Both the position numbers and the translations under genes were made by a program. The notes under the pieces are model-generated. The model made no database searches and had not been told where the DNA came from. It saw only the letters and a list, made by a program, of their open reading frames with translations. Source: Kutzneria buriramensis (GTDB taxonomy: Bacteria; Actinomycetota; Actinomycetes; Mycobacteriales; Pseudonocardiaceae). Taken from it: a stretch of 64,000 nucleotides of DNA. Below, one piece after another: positions 1-7,920 of the stretch; positions within the stretch are counted from its first letter, which is position 1; the number at the start of each line of letters is the position of its first letter. The DNA is taken from assembly GCF_043575855.1 (NCBI RefSeq), contig NZ_CP144375.1, forward strand, positions 5,208,001 through 5,272,000, given 5' to 3'.

Positions 1-87
1 GAGGCCGAGGCCGAGGTGGAGCGCTCCTACCAGCGCTACCGCGACGCGATCGCCAACGGCAGCATCGAGCCGTTCGCGAAGCACTGA
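1..87 (+). CDS. C-terminal end of an unidentified protein (partial)
   Basis: The window opens inside a plus-strand reading frame of 28 codons ending in TGA. The visible tail is charged and helical-looking and ends in IEPFAKH. It has the codon bias of the surrounding genes and is followed four bases later by a perfect hairpin terminator, so it is the true 3' end of a gene. Too little is present to assign a family. Confidence 0.7.
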   Translation, partial: EAEAEVERSYQRYRDAIANGSIEPFAKH

Positions 88-92
88 ATCAC

Positions 93-128
93 GGAAAGGG
101 CCCCTCTCCGCGGAGAGGGGCCCTTTCC
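93..128. terminator. Bidirectional hairpin terminator
   Basis: A perfect 36-bp palindrome (18-bp arms beginning GGAAAGGGCCCC) sits between two convergent genes. There is no long T-tract, as is usual in high-GC actinobacteria. It can stop transcripts from both sides. Confidence 0.85.
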
Positions 129-138
129 TATGGATCGA

Positions 139-1836
139 TCACTCCATGACGGGCATCAGCGGGCGCTCGTCGGCGCTCTCCTCCTCGCTGGCGCGCTGGA
201 TGCCGGACTTGGTCGACAGCGGGACCTCCCGCAGGAACCAGACCAGCACGAACGCGATCGCGGTGGTGATGCCGCCGACCAGGAACACGGTGTCCATCGC
301 GGAGGAGAAGCCCTCCAGCAGCGGCCGCGCCAGCCGGGCGTCGAGCAGCTGGATGAACGAGGTGTTCTCCAGGTCGATGCCGCCGCCGCCACCGGCCAGC
401 CCCTTGAGGAAGCCGGCGTTGACCGGGTTGGCCAGCACCTGCGGGTCGTGCGTCGCGGCGAGGAACGACGGGTCGGTCTGCGCGGTCTTGAACGCGTTGC
501 CGATCCGGTCGCCGACCACGCCGAACAGGATGGACAGCGAGATGGCCGTGCCCGCGGTGCCGCCGATGCCGCGGAAGAACGTGGCCGACGCGGTGGCCAC
601 GCCCATGTCCTGCGGCTTGGCGACGTTCTGGATCGCCAGCACCAGGGTCTGCATGCACAGGCCCAGGCCGATGCCCATGAGCGCCATGACCAGGCCGGCG
701 ACGGCCAGGTTGGTGTCGGGGCCGAGGCCGGTGAACAGGAACAGCGCCAGCGCCATGGTGGCGGTGCCGATGATCGGCAGCACCTTGTAGCGGCCGGTCC
801 TGGCGATCACCTGGCCGGAGCTCAGCGACGACACCGTGATGCCGACCATCAACGGCAGCGTGAGCAGGCCGGCGTCGGTGGGCGACTCGCCCTTGACGAT
901 CTGGAGGTACAGCGGCAGCGCCACCAGGCCGCCGAACATGCCCATGCCGACGATGAAGTTGAGGACGTTGGCCAGGCTGAACACCGAGTTGCGGAACAGT
1001 CGCATCGGCAGCAGCGCGGCGTCGCCCATCCGGCGCTCGACCAGGATGAACGCCACGATGCCGACGGCGCCGACGGCGAACATCGCCAGCGACCCGGCCG
1101 AACCCCAGCCCCACTGCTGGCCCTGCTCGGCCACGATCAGCAGCGGCACCACGCCGAGGCACAGCGTGAGCGCGCCCCAGTAGTCCACCTTCTGCTCGAC
1201 GCGGCGGTGCGGCAGGTTGAGCACCCGGCTGACGACGATCAGCGCGATCACGCCGATCGGCACGTTGACCAGGAACACCCAGCGCCAGCCGTCCACGCCC
1301 AGCAGCGAGTGCAGGCCGGCGAAGAAGCCGCCGACCACCGGGCCGGCCACGCTGGACAGGCCGAACACGGCCAGGAAGTAGCCCTGGTACTTGCCCCGCT
1401 CCCGCGCCGGGATCATGTCGCCGACGATGGCGAAGGCCAGCGACATCAGGCCGCCGGCGCCGACGCCCTGCAGCGCGCGGAACGCGGCCAGCTCGTACAT
1501 CGACGTGGAGATGCCGGACAGCACGGAGCCGACCAGGAAGATGGAGATCGCGGCCAGGTACATGGGCTTGCGGCCGTAGAGGTCGGACAGCTTGCCGTAC
1601 AGCGGGGTCGCGATGGTCGAGGTGATCAGGTACGCGGTGGTGGCCCACGCCTGGAGCGTCTGGCCGTGCAGCTGGTCGGCGATGGTGCGCATGGCGGACG
1701 AGACGATCGTCTGGTCCAGCGCGGCCAGCAGCATGCCCAGCATCAGACCCGAGATCACGGTCATGATCTGACGCTGGGTGAACCCCCCACCGCCGACAAC
1801 GGCGGTGGGTTCCGCCGTGGAAGCGGTCTGTGACAT
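139..1836 (-). CDS. MFS drug efflux transporter, DHA2 (EmrB/QacA) family
   Basis: A 565-residue polytopic membrane protein of the length expected for 14-helix DHA2 drug:H+ antiporters. Family motifs are visible near the N-terminus: LDQTIVSSAMRTIADQL in helix 1 (motif D1) and GKLSDLYGRK in the loop after helix 2 (motif A). A cytoplasmic tail rich in Glu/Ser closes the protein. The ATG has the ribosome site GGAGGGGAG and shares one base with the stop codon of the upstream marR gene, so the two are translationally coupled. The inferred role is export of a toxic compound sensed by that regulator. The substrate cannot be told from sequence. Confidence 0.93.
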   Translation of the reverse strand: MSQTASTAEPTAVVGGGGFTQRQIMTVISGLMLGMLLAALDQTIVSSAMRTIADQLHGQTLQAWATTAYLITSTIATPLYGKLSDLYGRKPMYLAAISIFLVGSVLSGISTSMYELAAFRALQGVGAGGLMSLAFAIVGDMIPARERGKYQGYFLAVFGLSSVAGPVVGGFFAGLHSLLGVDGWRWVFLVNVPIGVIALIVVSRVLNLPHRRVEQKVDYWGALTLCLGVVPLLIVAEQGQQWGWGSAGSLAMFAVGAVGIVAFILVERRMGDAALLPMRLFRNSVFSLANVLNFIVGMGMFGGLVALPLYLQIVKGESPTDAGLLTLPLMVGITVSSLSSGQVIARTGRYKVLPIIGTATMALALFLFTGLGPDTNLAVAGLVMALMGIGLGLCMQTLVLAIQNVAKPQDMGVATASATFFRGIGGTAGTAISLSILFGVVGDRIGNAFKTAQTDPSFLAATHDPQVLANPVNAGFLKGLAGGGGGIDLENTSFIQLLDARLARPLLEGFSSAMDTVFLVGGITTAIAFVLVWFLREVPLSTKSGIQRASEEESADERPLMPVME

Positions 1837-2378
1837 TACTTCTCCCCTCCCACGCCCGCCTTGTCGGCGAACGCGGCGATGAACACCGGCAGATGGCGCT
1901 CGTAGTCGGTGATGAACCGCTCGAAGAGCTCGGCGAACCGGGCTCGGTCGTCATCGGGCCAGTGCATGATCATTTGTGCGATCTGCGCGTTGCGCCGACC
2001 GCGCATCTCCGCGAGCAGGGCCAGGCCCGGCTCGGTCGCGGCCAGGACGGTCGCCCGGCCGTCCTGGTCGTCCACCTTGCGCTCGACCAGACCCGCCTTG
2101 ACCAGCTGCGCCACCTGGCGGCTGACCGTGGACGGGTCGGAGTGCAGCGCCTCGGCCAGCGCCCCCGACCTGCGCGGACCGTGCTCGGCCAGGGTGGCCA
2201 GCAGCATGAACGTCGGCCGGTCCATGCCGGCCTTGGCCTTGCTGCCGGAGGACGACACGCAGGCCAGCAACCTGTGCAGGCGGGCGATCGACATCCCGAT
2301 GTCGTCGGCCACCTCCAGGTCGTCCTGCGTGACCTCACCCAGCGGAACCACGGGGCTCCCCCCTGTTGCTTGTGTCAT
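1836..2378 (-). CDS. MarR-family transcriptional regulator
   Basis: A winged-helix regulator of about 180 residues. The recognition region around GALAEALHSDPSTVSRQVAQ is followed by the wing VDDQDGRATVLAATEPG with the DxR signature of the family. It is the first gene of a two-gene operon with the DHA2 pump and probably represses it, the usual MarR arrangement. I chose the ATG at 2378. A TTG at 2399 would add seven residues, and neither start has a convincing ribosome site, so the start is uncertain. Confidence 0.9.
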   Translation of the reverse strand: MTQATGGSPVVPLGEVTQDDLEVADDIGMSIARLHRLLACVSSSGSKAKAGMDRPTFMLLATLAEHGPRRSGALAEALHSDPSTVSRQVAQLVKAGLVERKVDDQDGRATVLAATEPGLALLAEMRGRRNAQIAQMIMHWPDDDRARFAELFERFITDYERHLPVFIAAFADKAGVGGEK

Positions 2379-2492
2379 CCAAGTAGTTGCCGAGTACAAG
2401 CATGCATCTCGAGGGGATGTCTTAGCAAATGAAATACTCTGTGAGCTGGGTCATGGGAGACGAGCTAAGTTACCGTCGAGTAGCATCGGCCC
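2379..2492. promoter_or_regulatory. Divergent promoter region, marR pump operon / thioesterase
   Basis: This short AT-richer gap separates the marR operon from the rightward thioesterase gene. TAGCAT at 2481-2486 lies seven bases before the rightward ATG and would act as a -10 element for a leaderless transcript. GCATGC and neighbouring short repeats near 2400 may hold the MarR operator, but I see no long palindrome. Confidence 0.4.
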
Positions 2493-2948
2493 ATGAGCAC
2501 TGACTACGCACTCATCGGCGAGGGCATGAAGACGGCCGTGCCGTGGGTCGGCAGCAACGGGGTCGAGTTCGAGCACATCGGACCGGACAAGGTCGTCGCG
2601 ACGATCGCCGACGACCCCCGTCAACACAACCACGTCGGCGGCTTGCACGCGGCCATGATTTTCGGCATCGGCGAGACCGCGTCCGGGGCGCTGCTGCTCA
2701 CGGCGTTCGCCGACCAGCTCGGCCGGGCCACGCCGCTGGTGGCCAAGGCCGAGATCGGCTACCGCAAGGTGGCGCTGGGCCCGCTGCGCGCGGAGGCCGT
2801 GCTCGGCCGGGACGCCGCCGAGGTCGTCGCCGAGCTGGATGCCGGCCAGCGGCCGGAGTTCCCGGTGCACGTGACCATCAGCAACGCCGAGGGCGTGGTC
2901 ACCACCGAGCTCACCGTGCTGTGGACCCTGCGCCCGAACCGGTCGTGA
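2493..2948 (+). CDS. DUF4442/PaaI-like hotdog-fold thioesterase
   Basis: A 151-residue single-domain protein. The segment HNHVGGLHAAMIFGIGETASG is the long-helix region of hotdog thioesterases, with the conserved HVGG(L/V)HA signature of the DUF4442/YiiD group. The C-terminal strands (VHVTISNAEG) complete the fold. Hydrolysis of an acyl-CoA or acyl-ACP thioester is inferred from the family. It stands alone, divergent from the marR operon, with a likely leaderless start. Confidence 0.8.
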   Translation: MSTDYALIGEGMKTAVPWVGSNGVEFEHIGPDKVVATIADDPRQHNHVGGLHAAMIFGIGETASGALLLTAFADQLGRATPLVAKAEIGYRKVALGPLRAEAVLGRDAAEVVAELDAGQRPEFPVHVTISNAEGVVTTELTVLWTLRPNRS

Positions 2949-3017
2949 CAACTGTCATGGCCGACCTCGATCGTCCGGCACCCGCGCGGAAAGCCGTGCG
3001 TTCGTAGCGTTCCGGTC

Positions 3018-3704
3018 ATGACGACGACGCAGCAGATCGCAGCCACCCAGACCCCCACCACCGCCGCTCAGGGGCAGGGCGCGCTGGGTCGCGTGCTGCC
3101 GCTGATCCTGGACATCGCGCTCCCGCTGGGCAGCTACTACCTGCTGAAGAACGCCTTCGGCCTGGACGCCATCCCGGCCCTGGTGATCAGCGGCCTGGTG
3201 CCGGCGGCGCGCACGATATGGACCACGTTACGGGCCGGCAAACCCGACCAGTTCGCGCTGGCGGTGCTGGTGCTGACGCTGGTCAGCATCCCGATCACGC
3301 TGCTGACCGGGTCGCCGACGTTCATGCTGGCCAAGGACGGCGTCGGCACCGCGACGCTGGGCGTCTACGTGGGCGTGATGGCGCTGCGCCGGCAGCCGGT
3401 CATGACCTCGGCCTTCAAGCCGTTCATCGCCAACAGCGCCGGCAAGTCGGCGGCCTGGGACGACTTCTCGGTGAACTCGACGGCGTTCCGCGACCTGCTG
3501 GTGCGGGTGAACATGGTGTGGGCCATCGGTTTCGTGCTCGAGGTGGCCGCGCGCCTGCTGATCGTCTTCACGCTGCCGTTCGACACCGCGGTGTGGGCCA
3601 CCAACATCCCGCTGTTCGCGATGATCGTCGGCTGCTCGGCGGTGCAGCGCCGCTGGCTGGTCCCGGTGGCCCGGATGGTGAACGCCGCCGCCGGCGAGAA
3701 GTGA
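3018..3704 (+). CDS. VC0807-like integral membrane protein
   Basis: A 228-residue protein with about five to six hydrophobic segments. It contains the pattern of VC0807/septation-protein-A-like membrane proteins: an N-terminal helix with LPLGSYYLLKN, a middle AKDGVGTATLGVYVG segment, and a conserved RVNMVWAIGFVLE helix. These proteins have no firmly established function. It begins 69 bp after the thioesterase, possibly in the same transcript, and ends just before a strong hairpin. Confidence 0.7.
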   Translation: MTTTQQIAATQTPTTAAQGQGALGRVLPLILDIALPLGSYYLLKNAFGLDAIPALVISGLVPAARTIWTTLRAGKPDQFALAVLVLTLVSIPITLLTGSPTFMLAKDGVGTATLGVYVGVMALRRQPVMTSAFKPFIANSAGKSAAWDDFSVNSTAFRDLLVRVNMVWAIGFVLEVAARLLIVFTLPFDTAVWATNIPLFAMIVGCSAVQRRWLVPVARMVNAAAGEK

Positions 3705-3718
3705 GTGCCGACAACGGA

Positions 3719-3749
3719 AAACGGCCCGGCCGCCACGGCCGGGCCGTTT
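3719..3749. terminator. Hairpin terminator between convergent genes
   Basis: A perfect 13-bp stem (AAACGGCCCGGCC) closes on the loop GCCAC. It is flanked by A residues on the left and T residues on the right, so it works in both directions between the membrane-protein gene and the convergent peptidase gene. Confidence 0.85.
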
Positions 3750-3763
3750 CGCGGTCGCATTTC

Positions 3764-4573
3764 TCAGGACACGACGCGGACGGTCCAGAAGTCCGAGGAC
3801 AGGCTGCGCTCGGTCAGGTACGCGTACGGCATCGTGAAGTGGCCGTTCTGGCCCCAGCCGGTGCCCCACGAGTTGCGCACCAGGAACCGCTGGCTGGCGT
3901 CGTCGTAGCCGACGGCGAGCACCGCGTGGCCGCCGAGCACCTGCTCGGACGGGCCGGGCATCGGGACCACGCCGGTCTGCGCGACCTGCTGGCTCTCGAA
4001 GCTCTCGTACACGGTGAAGCCGAAGACGAACGGGTAGCCGGCGGCCAGGCAGCCGCGCAGCTGGTCCAGCGTGGTGATCACGCGCTGGTAGGTGGTCACC
4101 CGGTTCTTCAGGGCGTCCTGGTAGCAGGCGTCCGTCGGCTTGGTGGCCTCCCGCGAGCCGGGCGGGAAGTGCCCGTTGGCGTCGGCCGGGATGGCCTCGT
4201 ACGGCCACTCGGTCTCCGGGCAGACGCCCTGCTTGGCCACGCTCTTCACGCCGTCGCGGATCTGCGCGCCGGAGTCGGTGCCGACGTTGCCCTCCATGGC
4301 CCGCTCGTTGTAGTAGATGAACAGGCGGGACGGCATGAAGTCGGCGAGCGCCTGCTTGCGCAGCGCGAACTCGAACGCGCCGGCGATGGCGTTGGCGGTG
4401 CAGCTGCCGATCTGGCCCTGGTCGTAGCAGTCGGGCAGGCCGGAACGCAGGTCGGTGCTCGCGGGCAGGTTGGCGACGGCGGCGCGGGGCGCGGCGTAGA
4501 TGTGGTCCCTGGCGTCGGGCAGATCAGGAACCCAGCCGTAGCGGGCGACGCTCCTCGGTGTCGGACTGGTCAT
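3764..4573 (-). CDS. Papain-like (C1A) cysteine peptidase
   Basis: A 269-residue protein with the complete papain active site: oxyanion Gln52 and nucleophile Cys58 in DQGQIGSCTANA, His216 in LGGHAVLAVGYDD, and Asn234 in VRNSWGTGWG. There is no signal peptide or propeptide, so it resembles the compact cytoplasmic C1 peptidases of bacteria rather than secreted zymogens. The ATG is preceded by AGGAGGGGAC. It is a monocistronic gene that converges on the VC0807-like gene. Its substrate is unknown. Confidence 0.93.
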   Translation of the reverse strand: MTSPTPRSVARYGWVPDLPDARDHIYAAPRAAVANLPASTDLRSGLPDCYDQGQIGSCTANAIAGAFEFALRKQALADFMPSRLFIYYNERAMEGNVGTDSGAQIRDGVKSVAKQGVCPETEWPYEAIPADANGHFPPGSREATKPTDACYQDALKNRVTTYQRVITTLDQLRGCLAAGYPFVFGFTVYESFESQQVAQTGVVPMPGPSEQVLGGHAVLAVGYDDASQRFLVRNSWGTGWGQNGHFTMPYAYLTERSLSSDFWTVRVVS

Positions 4574-4701
4574 TGGCGATGTCCCCTCCTAGGGCCCGCC
4601 GCAACCCGGCGGGTACCGCTGATAGGAGCATCGGACCGGACCGCCGATACGAAACTCGCCCATTGGGGTGGCGGGGGTCGTAAATCACCCGAACACACCA
4701 A

Positions 4702-4739
4702 GGGGCGTCCAGCGGAATTGATCTCCCGATGGACGCCCC
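4702..4739. terminator. Stem-loop, probable terminator
   Basis: Nine-base perfect arms (GGGGCGTCC/GGACGCCCC) enclose a 20-nt AT-richer loop. It lies 3' of the small leftward ORF 4769-4993 and could terminate it. Confidence 0.5.
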
Positions 4740-4768
4740 GCCCATTCACTGCATCGATTCTTGCGCCG

Positions 4769-4993
4769 TCAATCGGACGGCAGCCACCCCGCGAAAACCC
4801 GGCGGACCAGCGTCGGCAGCAGGCTCGAACTGGGACGGCGGTGCGCGCCGCCGCGACCACGGCCCGCGGTCGCCGGCTGCTGCGGGCAGCTCGGCGGCCG
4901 GCTCGCCGACCGGGTGCGATCCGGGAACGCGTGCACGATGATCTGCACTCGGTCGTGTGACCCGTCACGCTGCGGTGGCGGTTCTACACTCAA
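4769..4993 (-). CDS. Possible small Arg/Pro-rich protein (74 aa)
   Basis: A TTG start at 4993 has the sequence GAGAGG seven bases upstream. The frame keeps strong G/C in third positions after its first ten codons and is followed by a stem-loop at 4702-4739. The product is rich in Arg, Pro and Ser and has no domain that I recognise. Two neighbouring frames are also open over part of this stretch, so it may be non-coding. It is listed because start site, codon bias and terminator agree. Confidence 0.3.
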   Translation of the reverse strand: MSVEPPPQRDGSHDRVQIIVHAFPDRTRSASRPPSCPQQPATAGRGRGGAHRRPSSSLLPTLVRRVFAGWLPSD

Positions 4994-5299
4994 GTTCGGT
5001 CCTCTCTCGGGCGACGACAGGGAAGGACTGCGCCGCGGTTCCTGCTGGCACGCCGACCGCGGCTTTTCGGTGCCGGAATCATGCTCCCGTCACGCGCCGC
5101 TGACACGAGCCCGGTTGCCCCGCCCGCCCGATCATCGACGACCGGTCGATCACGGGCGACGAACGGTGTCCGGGTATCGGCTGCCATGATCGTCGAAACG
5201 CTTCGGTTCACACTATCGAGTGACTCAAGGATGACGCGCAGATGCACGTGCGGCGGAAATTCCACAAATGTCGTGCGCGCCGACACTAACGAGTGACCC

Positions 5300-6643
5300 T
5301 CAAATGAGGGGGATAGTGACGGTGAAGGCGGCGCCGCCCTCGGGCGCCGGACCGGCTGCAATCGTGCCGCCCATCCTGGCCACCAGTCCGTGCACGAGCG
5401 CCAGGCCCACGCCGCTGCCGACCGGCCGCAATCGTTCGTATCGCGCGTGCAGCGCCCCGCGCTCGAAGGCGACCCCGTAGTCCTCCTCGGACAGTCCCGG
5501 GCCGCCGTCGCGCACCTGGAGCACCGCCGCGTTAGAGGGTTTCGACAGGCTGAGCACGATCGGGCGGCCGGCGGGCGTCACCCGCAGCGCGTTCTCGGCC
5601 AGGCCGTCGAGCACCTGGCGCAGACGACGGGGATCCGCGCGGGCGACCAGTGGTTCGTCCGGGCCGTCCACACCGAACTCGACGCCTTTGCGGCGGCAGC
5701 GGTCGGCCCACACCTGGGCGGCGTCCCGCAGCACGGCCCCCAAGTCGACTTCCACCACGTCCAACCGGAAATCGTCGGCGCCCAGCCGGGCCAGGTCCAG
5801 CAGGTCGCTTACCAGACGGTCCAGTCGGTGCGCCTCCGACTGGATGGTGCGCCCCACCTCGGCCACCTGATCGCCGATGACAACGCTGTCAGCAAGGGAT
5901 TCCGCGAAACCGCTGACGGCCGTCAGGGGCGTGCGCAGTTCGTGCGAGACGGACAACAGGAACTCCCGCTGCCGGGATTCGCTGTGCTGCAAAGCATCCG
6001 CGAGGCCGTTGACGGCGTGCGCCACCTCCGCGACCTCGGCCGGGCCCTCCACCGGCACCCGCAGATCGCGGCGGCCGTCGCTCATCGTGTGCGCCACCTG
6101 CGCCGCCCGTCGAAGGGGCCGGGCCAGCACACGTGCCAGCAGCAGACCGGCCACAGCCGCCACGCCGAGCCCGATCGCCAGCGCGAGCAGGATGTTGCGC
6201 AGCAGCTGCCGGCCCGGGTCGGTCGCCGGCTCCTCCACCAGTGCGAAGGCGCCGTTGGGCGCCGGCCGCGCCTCCACCAGCAGCGTGCGGCCCAGCACCG
6301 TCTCCACGCCGGAAACCCTCTGCCCCTGTGCCGCTTTCGCCGAGCCCGCCAGCCGGGCCGCCTCCGTCGACCGCGGATCGGTGCTGCTCAGCGTCCCGTT
6401 CGGACCGACCAGCACCACCGTGATGCCCTGGCCGCGCAGCACCTTGACCACCTTGAGCAGGCCCACCGCCGAGCCGTCGGCGAGCTGGCTGGCCACCACA
6501 TCGGCCTGGTTGGCCAGAACCTGGCCAGTGACCTCCTGCGCCGCGCCGGCCACCAGCCGCGCCGACACCAGGCCGGCGACGATGACCGCCACCGCCGCCA
6601 CGCCCAGGCACAGCGCCGTGATCCGGACCGCGAGGCTCTTCAC
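5300..6643 (-). CDS. Two-component sensor histidine kinase (HAMP-HisKA-HATPase)
   Basis: A 447-residue membrane kinase. Helix 1 (about residues 5-30) and helix 2 (about 150-172) bracket an extracytoplasmic sensor of about 120 residues. HAMP follows (173-225), then the H-box SVSHELRTPL with phospho-acceptor His234, the N-box LDGLAENALRVTP, and G-boxes DGGPGL and GSGVGLALVHG. The GTG start overlaps the regulator stop codon by four bases (GTGA), so the kinase is translationally coupled to its response regulator. The ligand is unknown. The two small exported proteins encoded first in the operon are candidate partners of the sensor domain. Confidence 0.95.
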   Translation of the reverse strand: MKSLAVRITALCLGVAAVAVIVAGLVSARLVAGAAQEVTGQVLANQADVVASQLADGSAVGLLKVVKVLRGQGITVVLVGPNGTLSSTDPRSTEAARLAGSAKAAQGQRVSGVETVLGRTLLVEARPAPNGAFALVEEPATDPGRQLLRNILLALAIGLGVAAVAGLLLARVLARPLRRAAQVAHTMSDGRRDLRVPVEGPAEVAEVAHAVNGLADALQHSESRQREFLLSVSHELRTPLTAVSGFAESLADSVVIGDQVAEVGRTIQSEAHRLDRLVSDLLDLARLGADDFRLDVVEVDLGAVLRDAAQVWADRCRRKGVEFGVDGPDEPLVARADPRRLRQVLDGLAENALRVTPAGRPIVLSLSKPSNAAVLQVRDGGPGLSEEDYGVAFERGALHARYERLRPVGSGVGLALVHGLVARMGGTIAAGPAPEGGAAFTVTIPLI

Positions 6644-7317
6644 TTGTCGTCCGCCGAGTAGCCGACGCCGCGGACCGTCCTGATCGGACTCGCGTCGCCG
6701 AGTTTTCCGCGCAGCTGCGCGATGTGCACGTCGACCGTGCGGGTGCCGGCCACCGCCTCGTAGCCCCAGACCGCGCTCAGCAGCTGGTCGCGGTCGAAGA
6801 CCCGGCCACGGTTGCGCATCAGGTGCGCCAGCAGGTCGAACTCCGTGGACGTCAGGTCGACCTCCGTGCCGTCGGCCCAGGCTCGGCGCTGTCGGGGATC
6901 CAGCCGGACGCGGCCCACCTCGAACACCGGGTCCTGCGGACCCTGGGCGCGGCGCAGGACCGTACGGACCCGCGCCGCCAACTCCCTGGGACTGAACGGT
7001 TTTGTCACGTAGTCGTCGGCCCCCAGCTCCAGGCCCAGCACCCGGTCCACCTCGTCGTCACGGGCCGTCACGAACAGCACCGGAGTCCAGTCGCCGTTCG
7101 CCCGCAGCGTTCGGCACACCTCAATACCGTCAACGACCGGCAGGCCGACGTCGAGAATCACCGCCACCGGCTTGAGCCGGCGCACCGAGGCCAGCGCGCT
7201 CCGGCCGTCGCCGTCCACGTGCACGCCGAAGCCGTCGCGACGCAGGTACATCGCGATCAGGTCCGCGATCGCCCGCTCGTCCTCGACGACGAGCACCAGT
7301 CCTCGGCCGGGCTGCAT
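6640..7317 (-). CDS. OmpR/PhoB-family response regulator
   Basis: A 225-residue protein: receiver domain (about 6-120) with phospho-acceptor Asp56 in VILDVGLP, switch Thr84 region FVTARDD and Lys106 in VTKPF; then an OmpR winged-helix domain (about 130-222) ending in the conserved VRGVGY. It begins 13 bp after the small lipoprotein-like gene and overlaps the kinase by 4 bp, so it belongs to a four-gene operon read leftward from about 7857. Confidence 0.96.
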   Translation of the reverse strand: MQPGRGLVLVVEDERAIADLIAMYLRRDGFGVHVDGDGRSALASVRRLKPVAVILDVGLPVVDGIEVCRTLRANGDWTPVLFVTARDDEVDRVLGLELGADDYVTKPFSPRELAARVRTVLRRAQGPQDPVFEVGRVRLDPRQRRAWADGTEVDLTSTEFDLLAHLMRNRGRVFDRDQLLSAVWGYEAVAGTRTVDVHIAQLRGKLGDASPIRTVRGVGYSADDK

Positions 7318-7330
7318 GGCTGGGATCCTG

Positions 7331-7495
7331 TCACCCGTTGTCGTCGACGTCCGACTCGATGCTGTTCAGCGTGTTGTCGATGCCGTCGAGTTCGCTGGTC
7401 GAGACCGTCGTCGGACTCGGCGCCTGGGCCGTCCGGGCGTGGCAGCCGGCGCACAGCGCGAGCGCCAGCAGCAGTCCTGTCGTCAGGCGCTTCAT
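7331..7495 (-). CDS. Small exported (lipoprotein-like) protein, 54 aa
   Basis: A small gene between the secreted protein gene and the response regulator. The ATG overlaps the upstream stop as ATGA. The N-terminus MKRLTTGLLLALALCAGC is a short signal peptide with two cysteines. The second (Cys18) follows Ala-Gly as in a lipobox, though the -3 residue is Cys instead of Leu. The mature part is about 36 residues, Ser/Thr-rich then acidic, ending in ESDVDDNG. I recognise no family. Its place in a two-component operon suggests an accessory or signal role at the cell surface (inference). Confidence 0.7.
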   Translation of the reverse strand: MKRLTTGLLLALALCAGCHARTAQAPSPTTVSTSELDGIDNTLNSIESDVDDNG

Positions 7496-7857
7496 CCGCA
7501 GTGCGCCGCCTTGAAGGCGTCCAGCCTCTTGCTGGCGTCGTCGAGTTTCGCCAGGTCACCCTGGCGGCGGTCGGCCCGGTCGGTCAGTCTGGTCGCGATG
7601 TCCTGGTGGCCGGTGTCCTGGGCGCGCTTGGCCTGGGCCTGCAGCCACTGCACCGAGCCCGCCACGCCCGGACCGGCCTGGATGCGTTTGGTCAGGGCCG
7701 TGATCCGCTCCTCCAGCCTCGGCACCCGCTGCTCGCAGATCTGTTTCACCTGGTCGGAGGAGATCGTGATCGGCGCCGGCGCGGTGGTGTCCGCCCAGGC
7801 CGGCGCGGTGGTCAGGGCCATCGCCGTCAGGGTCAGTGCCGTGATCGCTGTTCTCAT
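7492..7857 (-). CDS. Small secreted helical protein, first gene of two-component operon
   Basis: A 121-residue protein starting at the ATG at 7857. An upstream in-frame ATG would put 15 basic residues before an otherwise perfect signal peptide, so I reject it. The signal peptide MRTAITALTLTAMALTTAPAWA ends in an AxA cleavage site. The mature protein is about 95 residues, highly charged and probably a helical bundle, with two Cys residues (ICEQR near the start, AHCG at the end) that could form a disulfide. It overlaps the next gene by 4 bp. No known family is recognised. A ligand or periplasmic-type sensor role is inference from context. Confidence 0.75.
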   Translation of the reverse strand: MRTAITALTLTAMALTTAPAWADTTAPAPITISSDQVKQICEQRVPRLEERITALTKRIQAGPGVAGSVQWLQAQAKRAQDTGHQDIATRLTDRADRRQGDLAKLDDASKRLDAFKAAHCG

Positions 7858-7920
7858 GGCCGTCAGCCTGGAGCGCGTCGGTGCGGTCCCCGTGCGGCGC
7901 ATGTTCGGGGTTTGTAAGGG

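Larger units (their letters stand above)
4574..5299. other. 726-bp stretch with little clear coding content
   Basis: This gap lies upstream of the cysteine peptidase and downstream of the histidine kinase. It contains one large stem-loop (4702-4739) and one weakly supported small leftward ORF (4769-4993). A short palindrome CGACCGGTCG lies near 5140, and a weak CCCTC/GAGGG stem straddles the kinase stop codon. GC content falls toward 5200-5290. No other frame has convincing codon bias or a family match that I recognise. Confidence 0.5.

Noticed and set aside
130..1833. Very long open frames on the strand opposite the DHA2 pump gene
   Set aside because: They are rich in Arg, His, Gln and Asp as expected for antisense frames of GC-rich genes, and have no domain or start site. 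The minus-strand pump has clear family motifs.
4570..5361. Several overlapping frames in the gap beside the cysteine peptidase
   Set aside because: They are Arg/Pro/Ser-rich without motifs, and one overlaps the 3' end of the histidine kinase. Only the frame with a plausible start site was kept, at low confidence.
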